Below, piece by piece: positions 25,599-36,200 of a stretch of DNA of 64,000 nt. The stretch covers positions 62,001 through 126,000 of the forward strand of contig JACKOM010000003.1 in NCBI GenBank assembly GCA_024234265.1. Reading direction: 5' to 3'. The position numbers and the translations under genes are program-made. Each line of letters starts with the position of its first letter. The stretch's first letter is position 1. This stretch comes from Oceanospirillaceae bacterium. GTDB lineage: Bacteria > Pseudomonadota > Gammaproteobacteria > Pseudomonadales > Oceanobacteraceae. The notes under the pieces are model-generated. The model was given only the letters and a program-made list of their open reading frames with translations. It was not told the origin of the DNA and ran no database searches.

Positions 25599-26318
25599 AT
25601 GCCAAAACAAACGGGCTTTACATTAGTTGAGATAATGATTTCCATCCTGCTTGGCTCGCTGATCATTATTTCAATATCCAGCCTCTATTTGACCACTAAC
25701 AGATCCATGTGGTTAACCGACGCCCTTGCCCAAAACCAGGAAAATGGCCGATTTTCACTTGAGGTATTATCCCATCATATCCGCTTTGCCGGCTTTAACC
25801 CCGGCACAGGCCAGACCCCGCAGGCCATACTTAAAAATGATTGCGACAAAATTTTCTGCTCACAAAATAATATTAACGGTTCAGATGAACTGGTTATCAG
25901 TTTTATGGCACCGGAAGGTTACCGTAATTGCGCCGGCGGCCCCGTTGATAAAGGCGATTTGATCATCAGCCGGTTTTGGGTGGAAGACAACACCCTGCAC
26001 TGCGCGGTCTCTATGGATAACGGCGAAAGTATATTCGACAGCGCCCCTCTGCTGGATAATGTGGAATCGATGCAGATACTCGCGGGCAGTCAAAGCCAAT
26101 TTTTACACCTGGATGATGTGAATTTAAAAATCAGCAATGTGCAAACAATTCGTATTGCACTGTTGTTAACTTCGGGGGAGGTTTCTCAAAATAATAAACC
26201 CGCCATCGAAGAAAAACCTCGCAGCTATGCATTATTAGACGAAAAAATTGGCGACTTTAACGATACTAGTTTGCGCCAGGTTTTCTCCACCAGCATCTAC
26301 CTGGTAAACAACCTGTGA
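25599..26318 (+). CDS. pilW: Minor pilin PilW, first copy
   Basis: The 239-residue prepilin has the leader MPKQTG and mature start FTLVEIMISILLGSLIIISI with Glu at +5. The PilW hallmarks are TTNRSMWLTDALAQNQENGRFSLE and an RIALLLTSGE strand in the C-terminal half. It begins one base after the pilV stop and overlaps pilX by GTGA, so the set is translated as a unit. It is homologous to the second copy at 31691-32461; the segments around NRSMWLTD are nearly the same. Confidence 0.88.
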   Translation: MPKQTGFTLVEIMISILLGSLIIISISSLYLTTNRSMWLTDALAQNQENGRFSLEVLSHHIRFAGFNPGTGQTPQAILKNDCDKIFCSQNNINGSDELVISFMAPEGYRNCAGGPVDKGDLIISRFWVEDNTLHCAVSMDNGESIFDSAPLLDNVESMQILAGSQSQFLHLDDVNLKISNVQTIRIALLLTSGEVSQNNKPAIEEKPRSYALLDEKIGDFNDTSLRQVFSTSIYLVNNL

Positions 26319-26770
26319 AATCCATCAAAAATCAACGGGGCCTGACCCTCGCCATAACCCTCGTTCTGCTGTCGATTATTACCCTCGCAGCCGTCAGCGC
26401 CATGCAGAATTCCGGTCTGCAAAATAAAATGACCGCAAATTACAGGCACAACACAGTAGTATTCAATGAAGCCAACAATGCACTTAACCGGAGTTTCGGA
26501 AAACTCAACACCGGGAGCCACCTGCAAAATTTAATCTCTAATTTTGATGGCGCACACACCAGTTTGTCATTTGATGCACCAACACAATCAACCAGTGATA
26601 TAAACACCCAAATCACCATTATCTACACAGGCAGCTGCATAACCTGCATGAAAGGTTTTGACCTAAACCAATTCAAGGGAATATCCATGGAGATAAACGC
26701 AGAAAGCCATGACATGCATATAAACTCCAGCCAATACTCCGGCAATGTGGTAGTCGCTCCCAATATTTAG
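26315..26770 (+). CDS. pilX: Minor pilin PilX, first copy
   Basis: The 151-residue protein has a leader ending in NQRG and a hydrophobic helix LTLAITLVLLSIITLAAVSA. It then has MQNSGLQNKMTANYRHNTVVFNEAN, the PilX pattern. Position +5 of the mature protein is Ile, not Glu, as is seen in tip-type pseudopilins of the GspK/PilX class. A CITC pair lies in the second half. The start is GTG, overlapping the pilW stop (GTGA). pilY1 follows after 5 bases. Confidence 0.85.
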   Translation: MKSIKNQRGLTLAITLVLLSIITLAAVSAMQNSGLQNKMTANYRHNTVVFNEANNALNRSFGKLNTGSHLQNLISNFDGAHTSLSFDAPTQSTSDINTQITIIYTGSCITCMKGFDLNQFKGISMEINAESHDMHINSSQYSGNVVVAPNI

Positions 26771-26775
26771 GCACT

Positions 26776-29700
26776 ATGGATATGAAACGGTATTTATTTT
26801 CTATTATTTTATTTTTAATCCATTCAACCAGTCATGCTGATGACAGGGATCTGTATTTCTCAGCGATTAACGACAATGCTAAACTAACAGGCAGGCCTAA
26901 TATACTGTTTATCATCGATACATCTGACAGCATGAATAAGCCCGTTACCGACAGCCACACCACTGAGTATGTACCTGAGTATGAATATATGCCCGGCACC
27001 AGCGGGCGTTTTTCTAAAAATGAATACTGGTATGCAAAATATTCAAATTCCAAGAATCCCAGCGCATACAACCGAACTGTCAACATCAACTGCCAGGCTA
27101 TCAGTTACTCACTGCAACAAAATTACATTTATAACGGCCCCGCCAGTGTTGATTCATATGGCAACATAAACTGCACCGCTGACTCCACCACCATATATCA
27201 AATAGCACTTGGCAATTACCTTAATTGGCTGCAGATCGGCAGTGGCGATGTTGGTTTACGCAGCAGATTGAGCATTGTAAAAGACGCATTTAAAAAACTT
27301 ATTTCTAATCTTAGCGGCGTCAATATTGGCATTATGCGCTTCGATGAGGGTTCTGCAGGCAACATGGGCAAACATGGCGGGGCCGTGATTATGCAAATGC
27401 AACCCGTCGACAATGTTAAGCAGCTGGCTATCAGCACAGTAGAAAATCTGACTGCAAAATCCTTCACACCCTTGACCGAAACCCTTGATGAGGCAAGGCG
27501 ATATTTTTATGGTTTAAATCCTGTATATGGCAAAGGTAGTTACAACAATGCCACCACATCAAAAAGCATCCCCCTGGCAATGAATGCCGACGGCAGTTAC
27601 CACTCCCCTATAAATGCAGCCTGCCAGATGAATCACCTAGTGCTGTTTACCGATGGTATTGCCAATGAAGACATGGACTCACAAACAACGGTCAAAAATT
27701 TGTATCAATCCCTCAGTGCATCAAGCCCCGAATTGCCGCCTCTTAAAACCACCAGCAACTGCACATCTACAAGTGGGGATGGCTCATGCCTTGACGAACT
27801 CACCTATTACCTGCGTTACGCTGATGCGTCTTCACTTGAAGGTCAGCAATATATTACATCCCATATGATAGGTGGTTTTTTAGGCGCACAGGACAGCGGC
27901 TTTCTGCAACAGGCTGCCAACGCCGGTGGTGGTGAATTTTACAGCGCAAATGATCCCAATCAGCTCGCCGCAGCATTGCAGGCAATTATTGATGGCATAG
28001 TATCCCTCGATTCTACATTCACTGCCCCCGCCGTATCGGCCAGCAGTGCAAATCGTTTAACCCATGACAGCTCATTATATTTCTCACTTTTCAGGCCGGT
28101 TAATAAAATTCGCTGGCCGGGAAATCTGAAGAAATATCAAATGGGTAAAGATGGAATTCTGTATGGTAACAACTTATCAACACCTGCCATCAATGAAAAA
28201 ACAGGGGCATTCAGCAGTAAAGTATCGGATTTATGGAATAAAGATTCAGAACCTGACGGACAAAAAACAGAAGCAGGCGGCGCAGCCAGCGTCATCAACA
28301 CCCAAAATAACCGCACTATCTATTTCAATAACAATAACGCCCTGCAAAATATCTCTAGCCTGGATCCTAATATATTCTTGGGCGCCAATATTAATAGCGA
28401 GCAATTAAAGTCTTGGATTTCAGGCATTGATATCACCGACAGCGATGGTGATAATGACGATAACGATCTGCGCTACCCAATAGGCGACCCCCTGCACAGC
28501 GAACCTAAAATAGTCAGCTATAGCAGTGGTGAACCATTAATATTTTTTGGAGATAACGAAGGTTATTTACACGCCATCAACAGCATCAGCGGCACAGAAG
28601 AATATGCCTTTATCCCACAAACCCTGTTAAAAAATCAGATTATTTATATGCAAAATACGGCAGGGTACAAAGATAAACCCTACGGCATGGATGGTCTGAT
28701 CAGCGTGTTTTATGAGAAAAATACCGCTAACAAATATCTTTATACAGGCCTGCGGCGCGGTGGCAGGGATTATTATGCACTGGATATTAGCCAGCGCTCT
28801 GCACCTAAATTTTTATTTAAAATAGAAGGTGGTGCTGGCGATTTTGAGCGTCTTGGGCAAACCTGGGCAAAGGCCATGCCCACAAACATTAAATTAAACA
28901 ATGAAATTATACCCGTATTAATTATCAGCGGTGGGTATGACCCCGTAAACGAGAATAATCCTGCTTGGGCAAAAGATACCATTGGCAACGCTATTTATAT
29001 TGTTGATGCCAGAACAGGTACCCGCCTGTGGTGGGCCAGCAACAAAGATGCTGACGTTAACCACAGCGCCATGCAAAACAGCATACCGGCATCAGCAGCC
29101 CTGGTAGATATTAATGCCGATGATCTCTTGGATTATTTTTATTTAGCCGATACCGGCGGGCATATTTTCAGGGTGGATATCAACAACTCAGCAACTTCTG
29201 CCAGTGATTTGGCTAAAGTCACCCTGCTAGCCAGTTTGGGCGGAGATACCGGCAGCGGTGGATTCAGCGGCGCAGAAAACAACCGTAAATTCTACACCAC
29301 ACCCAGCATTGCTTTTTGGCCAGATGCCGATTACGGCGATTTTATCAGTATTGCTGTGGGCTCAGGCTTACGGGAAACACCGCGCAGTAATACAGTGCAG
29401 GATCATTTTTATGTATTACGTGATAAGTACCCATATCCCAAAAATCAACCCAAAAACCCAGTAGCTACAAGTTATGCGCGGATTTATCACAAGAATATCC
29501 CCCAGGGGGATAGTGCACTGGTGAATATCAGTCTGCCTGCAAACCAACTCGACAATCCTGAATATCAGCAAATAACAGCCGCCGCAAAAAAACAGGAATT
29601 GCTGAAAAAATTACAAAAAGCTGATGCATGGTATCTGCAATTGAATAAACACGACGGTGAAAAAATTGTCAGCGAAGCCATCACATTTGATGGCAGTGTC

Positions 29701-30057
29701 ATGTTTTCCAGTTTTGCCAATAGCAGTGCCGCAAAACAGGATATGTGCACGGTAGATTTAGGCCGCTCACAATTTTATGCATTGGATTTATTGTACGGCT
29801 CCGCCACCCTTGATCTAGATGGCGATGGCGTTATCACCCTCAACGATCTGAAAAAAGATTTGCACTCCACCGGCATGGTCCCGCGTCCCGTCGTGATATT
29901 CCGTGAGGATAATAAACGCAGCATTGCACCCGGCACAGAACCCATAGAAGACACCCGTTACGACGATGACAAGACCAACGATGATGGCCAGGGGCCTGGC
30001 TCAGGTGATCGCAGCCGGATATTGCTCAAAAAGCTCTACTGGCGGGAAAAAATGTAA
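26776..30057 (+). CDS. pilY1: PilY1, first copy (pilus tip-associated adhesin/assembly protein)
   Basis: PilY1 sits with the minor pilins at the pilus tip and supports pilus extension, surface sensing and adhesion. The 1093-residue protein has a signal peptide (MKRYLFSIILFLIHSTSHAD), a von Willebrand A-like region with the metal site DTSDSM near residue 50, a VLFTDGIANED strand, and a C-terminal beta-propeller. The propeller has DPLHSEPKIV, FFGDNEGYLHAI, LRRGGRDYYALDIS and GQTWAKAMP. Two calcium-loop-like motifs remain: DINADDLLD and DLDGDGVITLNDL. The ATG at 26776 or 26782 could be the start. Sampled lines are more AT-rich than in the second copy. It is full length, with no sign of decay. 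Confidence 0.92.
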   Translation: MDMKRYLFSIILFLIHSTSHADDRDLYFSAINDNAKLTGRPNILFIIDTSDSMNKPVTDSHTTEYVPEYEYMPGTSGRFSKNEYWYAKYSNSKNPSAYNRTVNINCQAISYSLQQNYIYNGPASVDSYGNINCTADSTTIYQIALGNYLNWLQIGSGDVGLRSRLSIVKDAFKKLISNLSGVNIGIMRFDEGSAGNMGKHGGAVIMQMQPVDNVKQLAISTVENLTAKSFTPLTETLDEARRYFYGLNPVYGKGSYNNATTSKSIPLAMNADGSYHSPINAACQMNHLVLFTDGIANEDMDSQTTVKNLYQSLSASSPELPPLKTTSNCTSTSGDGSCLDELTYYLRYADASSLEGQQYITSHMIGGFLGAQDSGFLQQAANAGGGEFYSANDPNQLAAALQAIIDGIVSLDSTFTAPAVSASSANRLTHDSSLYFSLFRPVNKIRWPGNLKKYQMGKDGILYGNNLSTPAINEKTGAFSSKVSDLWNKDSEPDGQKTEAGGAASVINTQNNRTIYFNNNNALQNISSLDPNIFLGANINSEQLKSWISGIDITDSDGDNDDNDLRYPIGDPLHSEPKIVSYSSGEPLIFFGDNEGYLHAINSISGTEEYAFIPQTLLKNQIIYMQNTAGYKDKPYGMDGLISVFYEKNTANKYLYTGLRRGGRDYYALDISQRSAPKFLFKIEGGAGDFERLGQTWAKAMPTNIKLNNEIIPVLIISGGYDPVNENNPAWAKDTIGNAIYIVDARTGTRLWWASNKDADVNHSAMQNSIPASAALVDINADDLLDYFYLADTGGHIFRVDINNSATSASDLAKVTLLASLGGDTGSGGFSGAENNRKFYTTPSIAFWPDADYGDFISIAVGSGLRETPRSNTVQDHFYVLRDKYPYPKNQPKNPVATSYARIYHKNIPQGDSALVNISLPANQLDNPEYQQITAAAKKQELLKKLQKADAWYLQLNKHDGEKIVSEAITFDGSVMFSSFANSSAAKQDMCTVDLGRSQFYALDLLYGSATLDLDGDGVITLNDLKKDLHSTGMVPRPVVIFREDNKRSIAPGTEPIEDTRYDDDKTNDDGQGPGSGDRSRILLKKLYWREKM

Positions 30058-30068
30058 AAGGAGGTTAT

Positions 30069-30614
30069 ATGCGCGGATTTACTCTGTTTGAAGCCATGAT
30101 CAGCATCGCCATCCTGGCGATTGCCACCTCGATTATTATTCCGGCGGGTAACAGCATGATTGCCGCGCAACACAGCTGGCATGCTAGTCAGGACATGCAA
30201 ACCCTGCTCAATACCGCACGCAATATCGCCATCACCCGCGCCACCGATATCACGCTCTGCCCCCTTTCTGGTGGCAAATGCCAGTCTGACTGGAATCAGC
30301 CTTTAGCCATATTTGAAGATATCAATGCCAACATGGCGCTTGATGCAGGCGAACCCCTGCATTTTCAGCTGGAACAAAAACCCAGCGGCCAGTGGCTGAG
30401 CAAGCGCCCTGCCAACAGCCCGTTTATCCGCTTCAGCGCCCAGGGTTACAGCCTGGGTTCCGCCACAACCTTAGTGTTTTGCCACCAAAGTCGCATCCCT
30501 TCACACCACAAACAGGTTATTCTCAGCCGCCAAGGCAGGGTCAGAATCAATAATTATCTGACCGGTAATGGCCTTCCAGACCCGAATTTAGACCACTTAT
30601 CGTGTAGCAATTGA
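30069..30614 (+). CDS. fimT: FimT/GspH-type minor pseudopilin
   Basis: The 181-residue prepilin has a two-residue leader (MRG) and mature start FTLFEAMISIAILAIATSII with Glu at +5. The GspH/FimT pattern LLNTARNIAITRATDITLCPLSGGKCQSDWNQPLAIFEDINAN is present. An AGGAGG site at 30059-30064 sets the start. It lies 11 bases after pilY1 and before a second GspH-type gene, as fimT precedes fimU in Pseudomonas; which of the two is FimT and which FimU is assigned by order only. Confidence 0.82.
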   Translation: MRGFTLFEAMISIAILAIATSIIIPAGNSMIAAQHSWHASQDMQTLLNTARNIAITRATDITLCPLSGGKCQSDWNQPLAIFEDINANMALDAGEPLHFQLEQKPSGQWLSKRPANSPFIRFSAQGYSLGSATTLVFCHQSRIPSHHKQVILSRQGRVRINNYLTGNGLPDPNLDHLSCSN

Positions 30615-30665
30615 AGTAGCACAGGCCCCTGATACGCTGGCACTGTGCAAAAGTAGGTGAATTGT

Positions 30666-31136
30666 ATGGTACAGCGTCAGAAGGGCTTTTCCCTTATCGA
30701 ACTCATGATTGTGGTATTTCTGCTGGGCATTCTGGCAGCCATGTCCACCAATATCGGCAGTTTTTTCTCCAACAACCAAACTCAACCCTATGCCAGCAGC
30801 CTGCAAACAGCTATGGCACTGGCCAAAAGTGAAGCCGTGAAATACAAACAGGAGGTACGTTTATTACCCCTGAATGCCACCTGGAACAGCGGCTGGAAGA
30901 TAGTCAAAATCGAAGCCGATGCCAGCCAGACCCTTATACGGGAATTTCCTGCCCTGCCCGACACCATGAATATGAGCAGTAAAGATTTTACCACTGCCAA
31001 TCCACCTACCTTTTTACCCACCGGCATTATCACCAAAGCGGGCAGCTTCAGCCTGACAGCCGATGGTGCAAAAGCCGGTGCCAACCGTGAGGTGACAATT
31101 CTCATCTCCGGTCAGGTTCAGATTAAACGCAGTTAA
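30666..31136 (+). CDS. fimU: GspH/FimU-type minor pseudopilin
   Basis: The 156-residue prepilin has leader MVQRQKG and mature start FSLIELMIVVFLLGILAAMS with Glu at +5. The GspH domain follows (SSLQTAMALAKSEAVKYKQEVRLLPLNATWNSGWKIV, ISGQVQIKRS). The ATG at 30666 has AGGTGA 6 bases upstream and is chosen over the in-frame GTG at 30657. It precedes pilV by 9 bases, the order of fimU-pilV in Pseudomonas, so FimU is the likely name. FimU is thought to join the tip complex to the major pilin. Confidence 0.8.
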   Translation: MVQRQKGFSLIELMIVVFLLGILAAMSTNIGSFFSNNQTQPYASSLQTAMALAKSEAVKYKQEVRLLPLNATWNSGWKIVKIEADASQTLIREFPALPDTMNMSSKDFTTANPPTFLPTGIITKAGSFSLTADGAKAGANREVTILISGQVQIKRS

Positions 31137-31145
31137 GGGGGTTTT

Positions 31146-31694
31146 ATGATGCGTATTAAGCAACAAAAAGGTGTCACCCTGCTTGAAGTCCTGCTGACCA
31201 TTTTTATCAGTGGTGTAGGTCTGATGGGTCTAGCAGCCCTGCAATTACGGGCGATACAAGCCACCAACGACTCATCACAAAACTCCCAGGGCATGTGGGT
31301 GTTGCTCGATTTAGTAGGCCGTATTCAGGTCAATACCACTGCCGCCAGCACGGGGGCCTATGTGACCGATCTTAAAGGCTCTACCTTTTGTGATGCAGCC
31401 AACGCGCCTGCAAAAATGTGCGCTACCTATTACAACAGCGGCACAATAGCCGGGCAAAGCTGCAGCGGCGATGAATTAGCCCGCTTTGATTTGTGGGATA
31501 CCCTATGCGGCACATCCCGCGATGGCACCACTATTGGCCATCAAGCCTGGAATCTGGTCGAGCCTGAATTAACAATTACCTGCACTATCGTCGGGGTTAA
31601 ATGTCAACACTATGATCTTAACCTGAGCTGGAATAATCAAAACGACCAAACCCAAAGCAATAGTGCCAGCTTCGAATTGGAGTTACCGCTATGA
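31146..31694 (+). CDS. pilV: Minor pilin PilV, second copy
   Basis: The 182-residue prepilin has leader MMRIKQQKG and mature start VTLLEVLLTIFISGVGLMGL with Glu at +5. It then has LAALQLRAIQATNDSSQNSQGMWVLLDLVGRI, closely matching the first copy. Cysteines at FCDAANAPAKMC, SCSGDE, TLC and the C-terminal CTIVGVKC match those of copy one in order, which suggests conserved disulfides. AGGGGG lies upstream. Its stop overlaps the next start (ATGA). Confidence 0.9.
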   Translation: MMRIKQQKGVTLLEVLLTIFISGVGLMGLAALQLRAIQATNDSSQNSQGMWVLLDLVGRIQVNTTAASTGAYVTDLKGSTFCDAANAPAKMCATYYNSGTIAGQSCSGDELARFDLWDTLCGTSRDGTTIGHQAWNLVEPELTITCTIVGVKCQHYDLNLSWNNQNDQTQSNSASFELELPL

Positions 31695-32461
31695 AAAAAC
31701 ACAGTGGTTTTACCTTAGTTGAAATAATGATTGCACTATTTTTAGGTTCATTATTACTTGCCGGCCTGATGAATATTTTTATTACCACCAACCGCTCCAT
31801 GTGGCTCACTGATGGACTGTCACACACCCAAGAGGCAGGGCGCTTTTCCATGGATTACATCAGCCGGTATGTTCGCATGGGCGGGTATATGGACAAAAAC
31901 TCCAACGATAGCTCAGGCACTGCCCTGTACAGCAAAAATTGCGGTGTGGGAGCCTGTGCCGCCAACGATGTTGCCGGCATTAACGGTGATCGCCTTGCGG
32001 TGTTTTATTATGCACCGGCAAGCAGCACTACGCGGAATTGTCAGGGCGGTATTGTCGCCGCCGGTACTTCGGTAGTGAATGTTTTCTGGGTGAATGCTAA
32101 CCGTGAACTGGTATGTGGAGTTTTTGATCCCACCGCAAACGCCTGGTCTGCCGTGGCGGCGCCTTTAATTACCGATGTTGAATCCCTGCAGTATCTGGTT
32201 GGCACCCGCAGCGGCAACGATATTATTTATCAACCTATTGATAAAATAGCTGCCAATAATTGGGACAATATTTCCTCTATTCGTATCGCTGTATTAATTG
32301 CATCTCAGGCGCAAGACGTAAATGGCAAAAAAGCCAATCAGGCAATGGATGAAAAACAACGCACTTACGCCCTGCTAGATCAAAAAATTGATACCTATAA
32401 CGACGGTCTAATTCGCCAAGTATTTTCCACCACGATTGATTTAATCAACCAATCTATTTAA
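31691..32461 (+). CDS. pilW: Minor pilin PilW, second copy
   Basis: The 256-residue prepilin has leader MKKHSG and mature start FTLVEIMIALFLGSLLLAGL with Glu at +5, then FITTNRSMWLTDGLSHTQEAGRFSMDYISRYVRMGGY. The C-terminal half repeats features of the first copy (CQGG, VNVFWV, DVESLQYLVG, IRIAVLIASQ, YALLDQKI, RQVFSTTI). It starts within the pilV stop by an ATGA overlap and is followed by pilX with AAGGG as ribosome-binding site. Confidence 0.9.
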   Translation: MKKHSGFTLVEIMIALFLGSLLLAGLMNIFITTNRSMWLTDGLSHTQEAGRFSMDYISRYVRMGGYMDKNSNDSSGTALYSKNCGVGACAANDVAGINGDRLAVFYYAPASSTTRNCQGGIVAAGTSVVNVFWVNANRELVCGVFDPTANAWSAVAAPLITDVESLQYLVGTRSGNDIIYQPIDKIAANNWDNISSIRIAVLIASQAQDVNGKKANQAMDEKQRTYALLDQKIDTYNDGLIRQVFSTTIDLINQSI

Positions 32462-32471
32462 GGGTGTGTTT

Positions 32472-32921
32472 ATGAAACAAAAAGGCTCAACATTAGTCGT
32501 CGCCTTGGTCATTTTATCTATCATGACCTTAGTTGCGACTTTTGCGATGCAAAACTCAGGCATTCAAAGCCGAATGGTTGCCAACTCAATTCATACTGCC
32601 GAATCTTATCGTGCAGCAAATAATGAGAACAACGGCCAATACCGCACCTATAACAACTTCGATGAATTATCTAAGCTAACTGTCGCGAAAAGTGTAAAAG
32701 GTGCCAATTTACTTAATAACGTTACTCAACCAGATAATACAACACTGAATGCATCATTCGAGTATATGGGTGAATGCCCCACTTGCCTGATTGGCGAAGA
32801 ATTGGGCGCAGATAAAGAAGTTTTGCTGTTTGAGTTTACTGCTGATGCAAAAACCGGCGGTGCAGAGTCCAACCAAACCATTGGCACCGCAGCCCTGGCG
32901 CCAAAAATGAATCCTACTTAA
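32472..32921 (+). CDS. pilX: Minor pilin PilX, second copy
   Basis: The 149-residue protein has leader MKQKG, hydrophobic helix STLVVALVILSIMTLVATFA and the PilX continuation MQNSGIQSRMVANSIHTAESYRAANNE. Position +5 is Val, again not Glu, as in the first copy. A CPTC pair sits at the place of CITC in copy one. The ATG at 32472 follows AAGGG by 7 bases and is preferred to the GTG at 32466. Confidence 0.87.
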   Translation: MKQKGSTLVVALVILSIMTLVATFAMQNSGIQSRMVANSIHTAESYRAANNENNGQYRTYNNFDELSKLTVAKSVKGANLLNNVTQPDNTTLNASFEYMGECPTCLIGEELGADKEVLLFEFTADAKTGGAESNQTIGTAALAPKMNPT

Positions 32922-32938
32922 GCATTCCGGAGTCCACT

Positions 32939-33253
32939 ATGAAAATACTATTTGCGTTTATCTTTTGTTTGTTTTCAGCGGCCAGCTTTTCTGATATGAC
33001 AACCATTACAGAAGTATACGAAGCCAGCAGCGCCCGCCTGGAAAATGTCGGCAGTTTGCAACCTGTAGCCATTGTAAAGACCTGCGATAAATGCGCAGAA
33101 AAGAAAATCAATCTGGCCGATGGCGTAAAAATTGTTTACCAGAATAAAGAATTAACCCAACACGAGTACCTGATGAATTATCCGCGCTTTAAGGGCTTTT
33201 TGGTTAGCCATCACCTGCCCACCAACAGCGTTACTTTAATTCAGGCATTTTAA
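32939..33253 (+). CDS. Small exported CxxC protein in the pilin operon
   Basis: The 104-residue protein is not recognised. It has a signal peptide (MKILFAFIFCLFSAASFSD) and a mature region of about 85 residues with a CDKC pair (IVKTCDKCAEKKINL) and a C-terminal half ending NYPRFKGFLVSHHLPTNSVTLIQAF. It lies between pilX and the second pilY1 with 10 bases on the right, so it is almost certainly co-expressed. The first pilVWXY1 set has no counterpart. In Pseudomonas a small gene, pilY2, follows pilY1; this one precedes pilY1 and similarity cannot be claimed. The CxxC pair could bind a metal or act in disulfide chemistry. Confidence 0.75.
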   Translation: MKILFAFIFCLFSAASFSDMTTITEVYEASSARLENVGSLQPVAIVKTCDKCAEKKINLADGVKIVYQNKELTQHEYLMNYPRFKGFLVSHHLPTNSVTLIQAF

Positions 33254-33263
33254 GGAGACCGCC

Positions 33264-36200
33264 ATGAAACGTTTAGCCCTGCTCCTGTTTGCCACTGCAT
33301 TAAATATCAGTGGCACGGCATTCGCCGACGACCGGGATATTTATTTTTCAACCGATGCCACCAGCTCATCCGAAACCCGCCCGAATATTCTGTTTGTGAT
33401 CGACAACTCGGGCAGTATGGGAGGTAACGTCGATACCGCACCCTCCTATGACAATGGCACCACCTATACAGGCTCGTATAACACCAGCTACTGGTATTAT
33501 AAATCCAATAACAACTGGTATTACTTCGACAAATCCAAACTGTCCTGCTCATCCATCAGCAGCACCATGGCATCTACCGGCCAGTATATCGGCCGCATCA
33601 AACAATCCGGCGGTTCTTATTCATGCTCTACCAGCAACAGGGACAGCAAATATGAACTGGGCACAGGTAGCTATGTTAACTGGTTAACCGGCGTCTATTT
33701 ACCCGGCCAGAAAACCCGACTGGAAATTGTCAAAGAATCCTTCACCCAGGTATTAAATGCCCTCAGCGATGTCAACGTTGGCCTGATGATTTTTGATACC
33801 GTAGGCAACACTCACGGTGGTGCCATAACGATGCCCATGGGCAAAATTGAAGTTGTGCGCGCAACTGCAATTAACTTAGTAAATAATCTGGATGCCGAAA
33901 CCTACACACCATTATCCGAAACCCTTTACGAAGCTGGTTTATATTTCCGCGGTGAAGCACCCTATTTCGGCAGCGGATCTGTAAAAGAAAACGGCAATAC
34001 TTATTCCACCTTAAAAAGTGTAAGTACCTCTATCAGCGGTGGTAAATATATTTCGCCAATTACCCAGGACTGCCAGAAGAGCAACCTGATTTTGTTTACC
34101 GACGGCGATCCAACAAAAGACCTGGAAGCCAATGCATGGATTAAAACTAAATACGATGCACTGCGTGCAGCCAAACCCAACCTGACAATTCCATCCGGTT
34201 TAGGTAACTGCTCATCTTCCTCCAGTGACGGCACCTGCCTGGATGAGTTAACTTTTTATTTGAAAAATGCCGACCAATCTTCCAGCTTATCCGGCGATCA
34301 GACGGTAACCTCTTACATGATTGGTGGTTTTATGGGCGATTCAGAAGCCGCCTTCTTACGTGCAGCAGCAACCGCTGGCGGTGGTAAATATTATGCAGCT
34401 GATGATACCCAGCAATTGGTTAACGCACTGGCGACTATCGTATTGGATATTTTATCAACCGATACCACCTTTACTGCTCCCGCAGTTTCAGTAAACGCCT
34501 TTAACAGCTTCACCCACCGTGATGAACTCTTTTATGCGTTGTTCCGCCCCATGGAAAATATCCGCTGGCCCGGCAACCTGAAGAAATACAAACTTACAAC
34601 TGATGGCATGGTGATTGGTCAAGGCGGTAACGAATCTGTTATCGACAGCGGTACTGGTTTCTTCACGCAAAGTGCCATGGATTTCTGGAACAACACCTCC
34701 GAGCCAGACGGCTCAAAAGTAGAATACGGCGGTGCCGCTAACCTGATTACCACTCCAGCTAACCGCAAGATCTATTACAACACTGGCACATCATCACTGG
34801 CACCATTAACTCAGCTGACCGACTATGCCTTGTTAAATGTACCCACTACCGATACCACCTTGTTTAATCAGGTGAAAAACTGGGCCTTGGGGTATGACTC
34901 AAAAGATGAGAACGGCAATAACTCTACCACAGATGCGCGTTATTCCATCGGCGACCCATTACACAGCGAGCCCAAAATCCTGACCTATGGCGGTACGCAA
35001 GCCATACCTATTGCCAGTATTTTCTTCGGTGATAACGAAGGTTATTTGCATGCGATTGATTCGGTCAGTGGAGAAGAAGTTTTTGCATTCATTCCACAGG
35101 ATTTATTAAAAAATCAAAAAATTTATTTCAATAACGTTGGCACCATCAGTGACAAACCCTATGGCATGGACGGCCTGCTATCGCTGCTGGTAAATGATGC
35201 TAACGCCAACAATATGATAGCCCCAGCCGGCACAGTGGAAAGTGGTGAATATGCCTATTTATATGCCGGTATGCGCCGCGGGGGTAAAAACTATTACGCC
35301 CTGGATGTCAGTAACCGCACGACACCTAGATTAATGTTCACCATTGAGGGCGGAAAAGGCGATTATACCAAGCTGGGACAAACTTGGGCCAAAGCGATTC
35401 CCGCCAAAGTAAAATGGGGTAGCGACACCCGTGACGTGCTCTTCATCGCCGGTGGTTATGATGACAGTCGCGATGCCCTTGACACCTGGGCCAAGGATAA
35501 CACTGGCAACGCAATTTACATGGCGGATGCCAAAACCGGCCAGCGCCTGTGGTGGGCAAGTAACTCCGGGGCTGATCTGAATATCAGCAGTATGGTTAAC
35601 AGTATTCCTGCATCTGTGGTGCCGATTGATATCAATGGCGATGGTAACATTGACTACATGTTTGCAGCCGATACCGGCGGCCATGTATTCCGTATCGACG
35701 TCAATCAAACCAACTCTGGTGCTGCCGATTTTGCTCAAGGCACCTTATTTGCCAATTTAGGTGGAGATACGAGCTCCGCCGGAGGCCAGAGCGGCGCGGA
35801 AAATAATCGTCGTTTTTACACTAAACCCAGTGTTTCATTCATGCGTGACCGGGTTACAGGCGATTACCTGACCATATCCCTGGGCTCAGGCTTCCGCTCC
35901 AGCCCACGTAGCAGCACGGTGCAGGATAACTTCTATGTATTACGTGACCGTAGCCCCTTGCGCAAACCCACTACCTACCCCGAGCCGATTGTGCACATCA
36001 ATGGCACCAATGGTGACGATACATTTGTGAATATCGGTCTGCCTGCCAACCAGCTAAACAACGTTACAGATGTAACAGCAAAAAATACTTTACGCAGCAA
36101 ACTGGTTGCGGCTAAGGGCTGGTATTTGCCCATGAAACAAATCAACGGTGAAAAAGTAATTGCCGATGCAACTACCTTCAGCGGTGCAATCATCTTTAAC

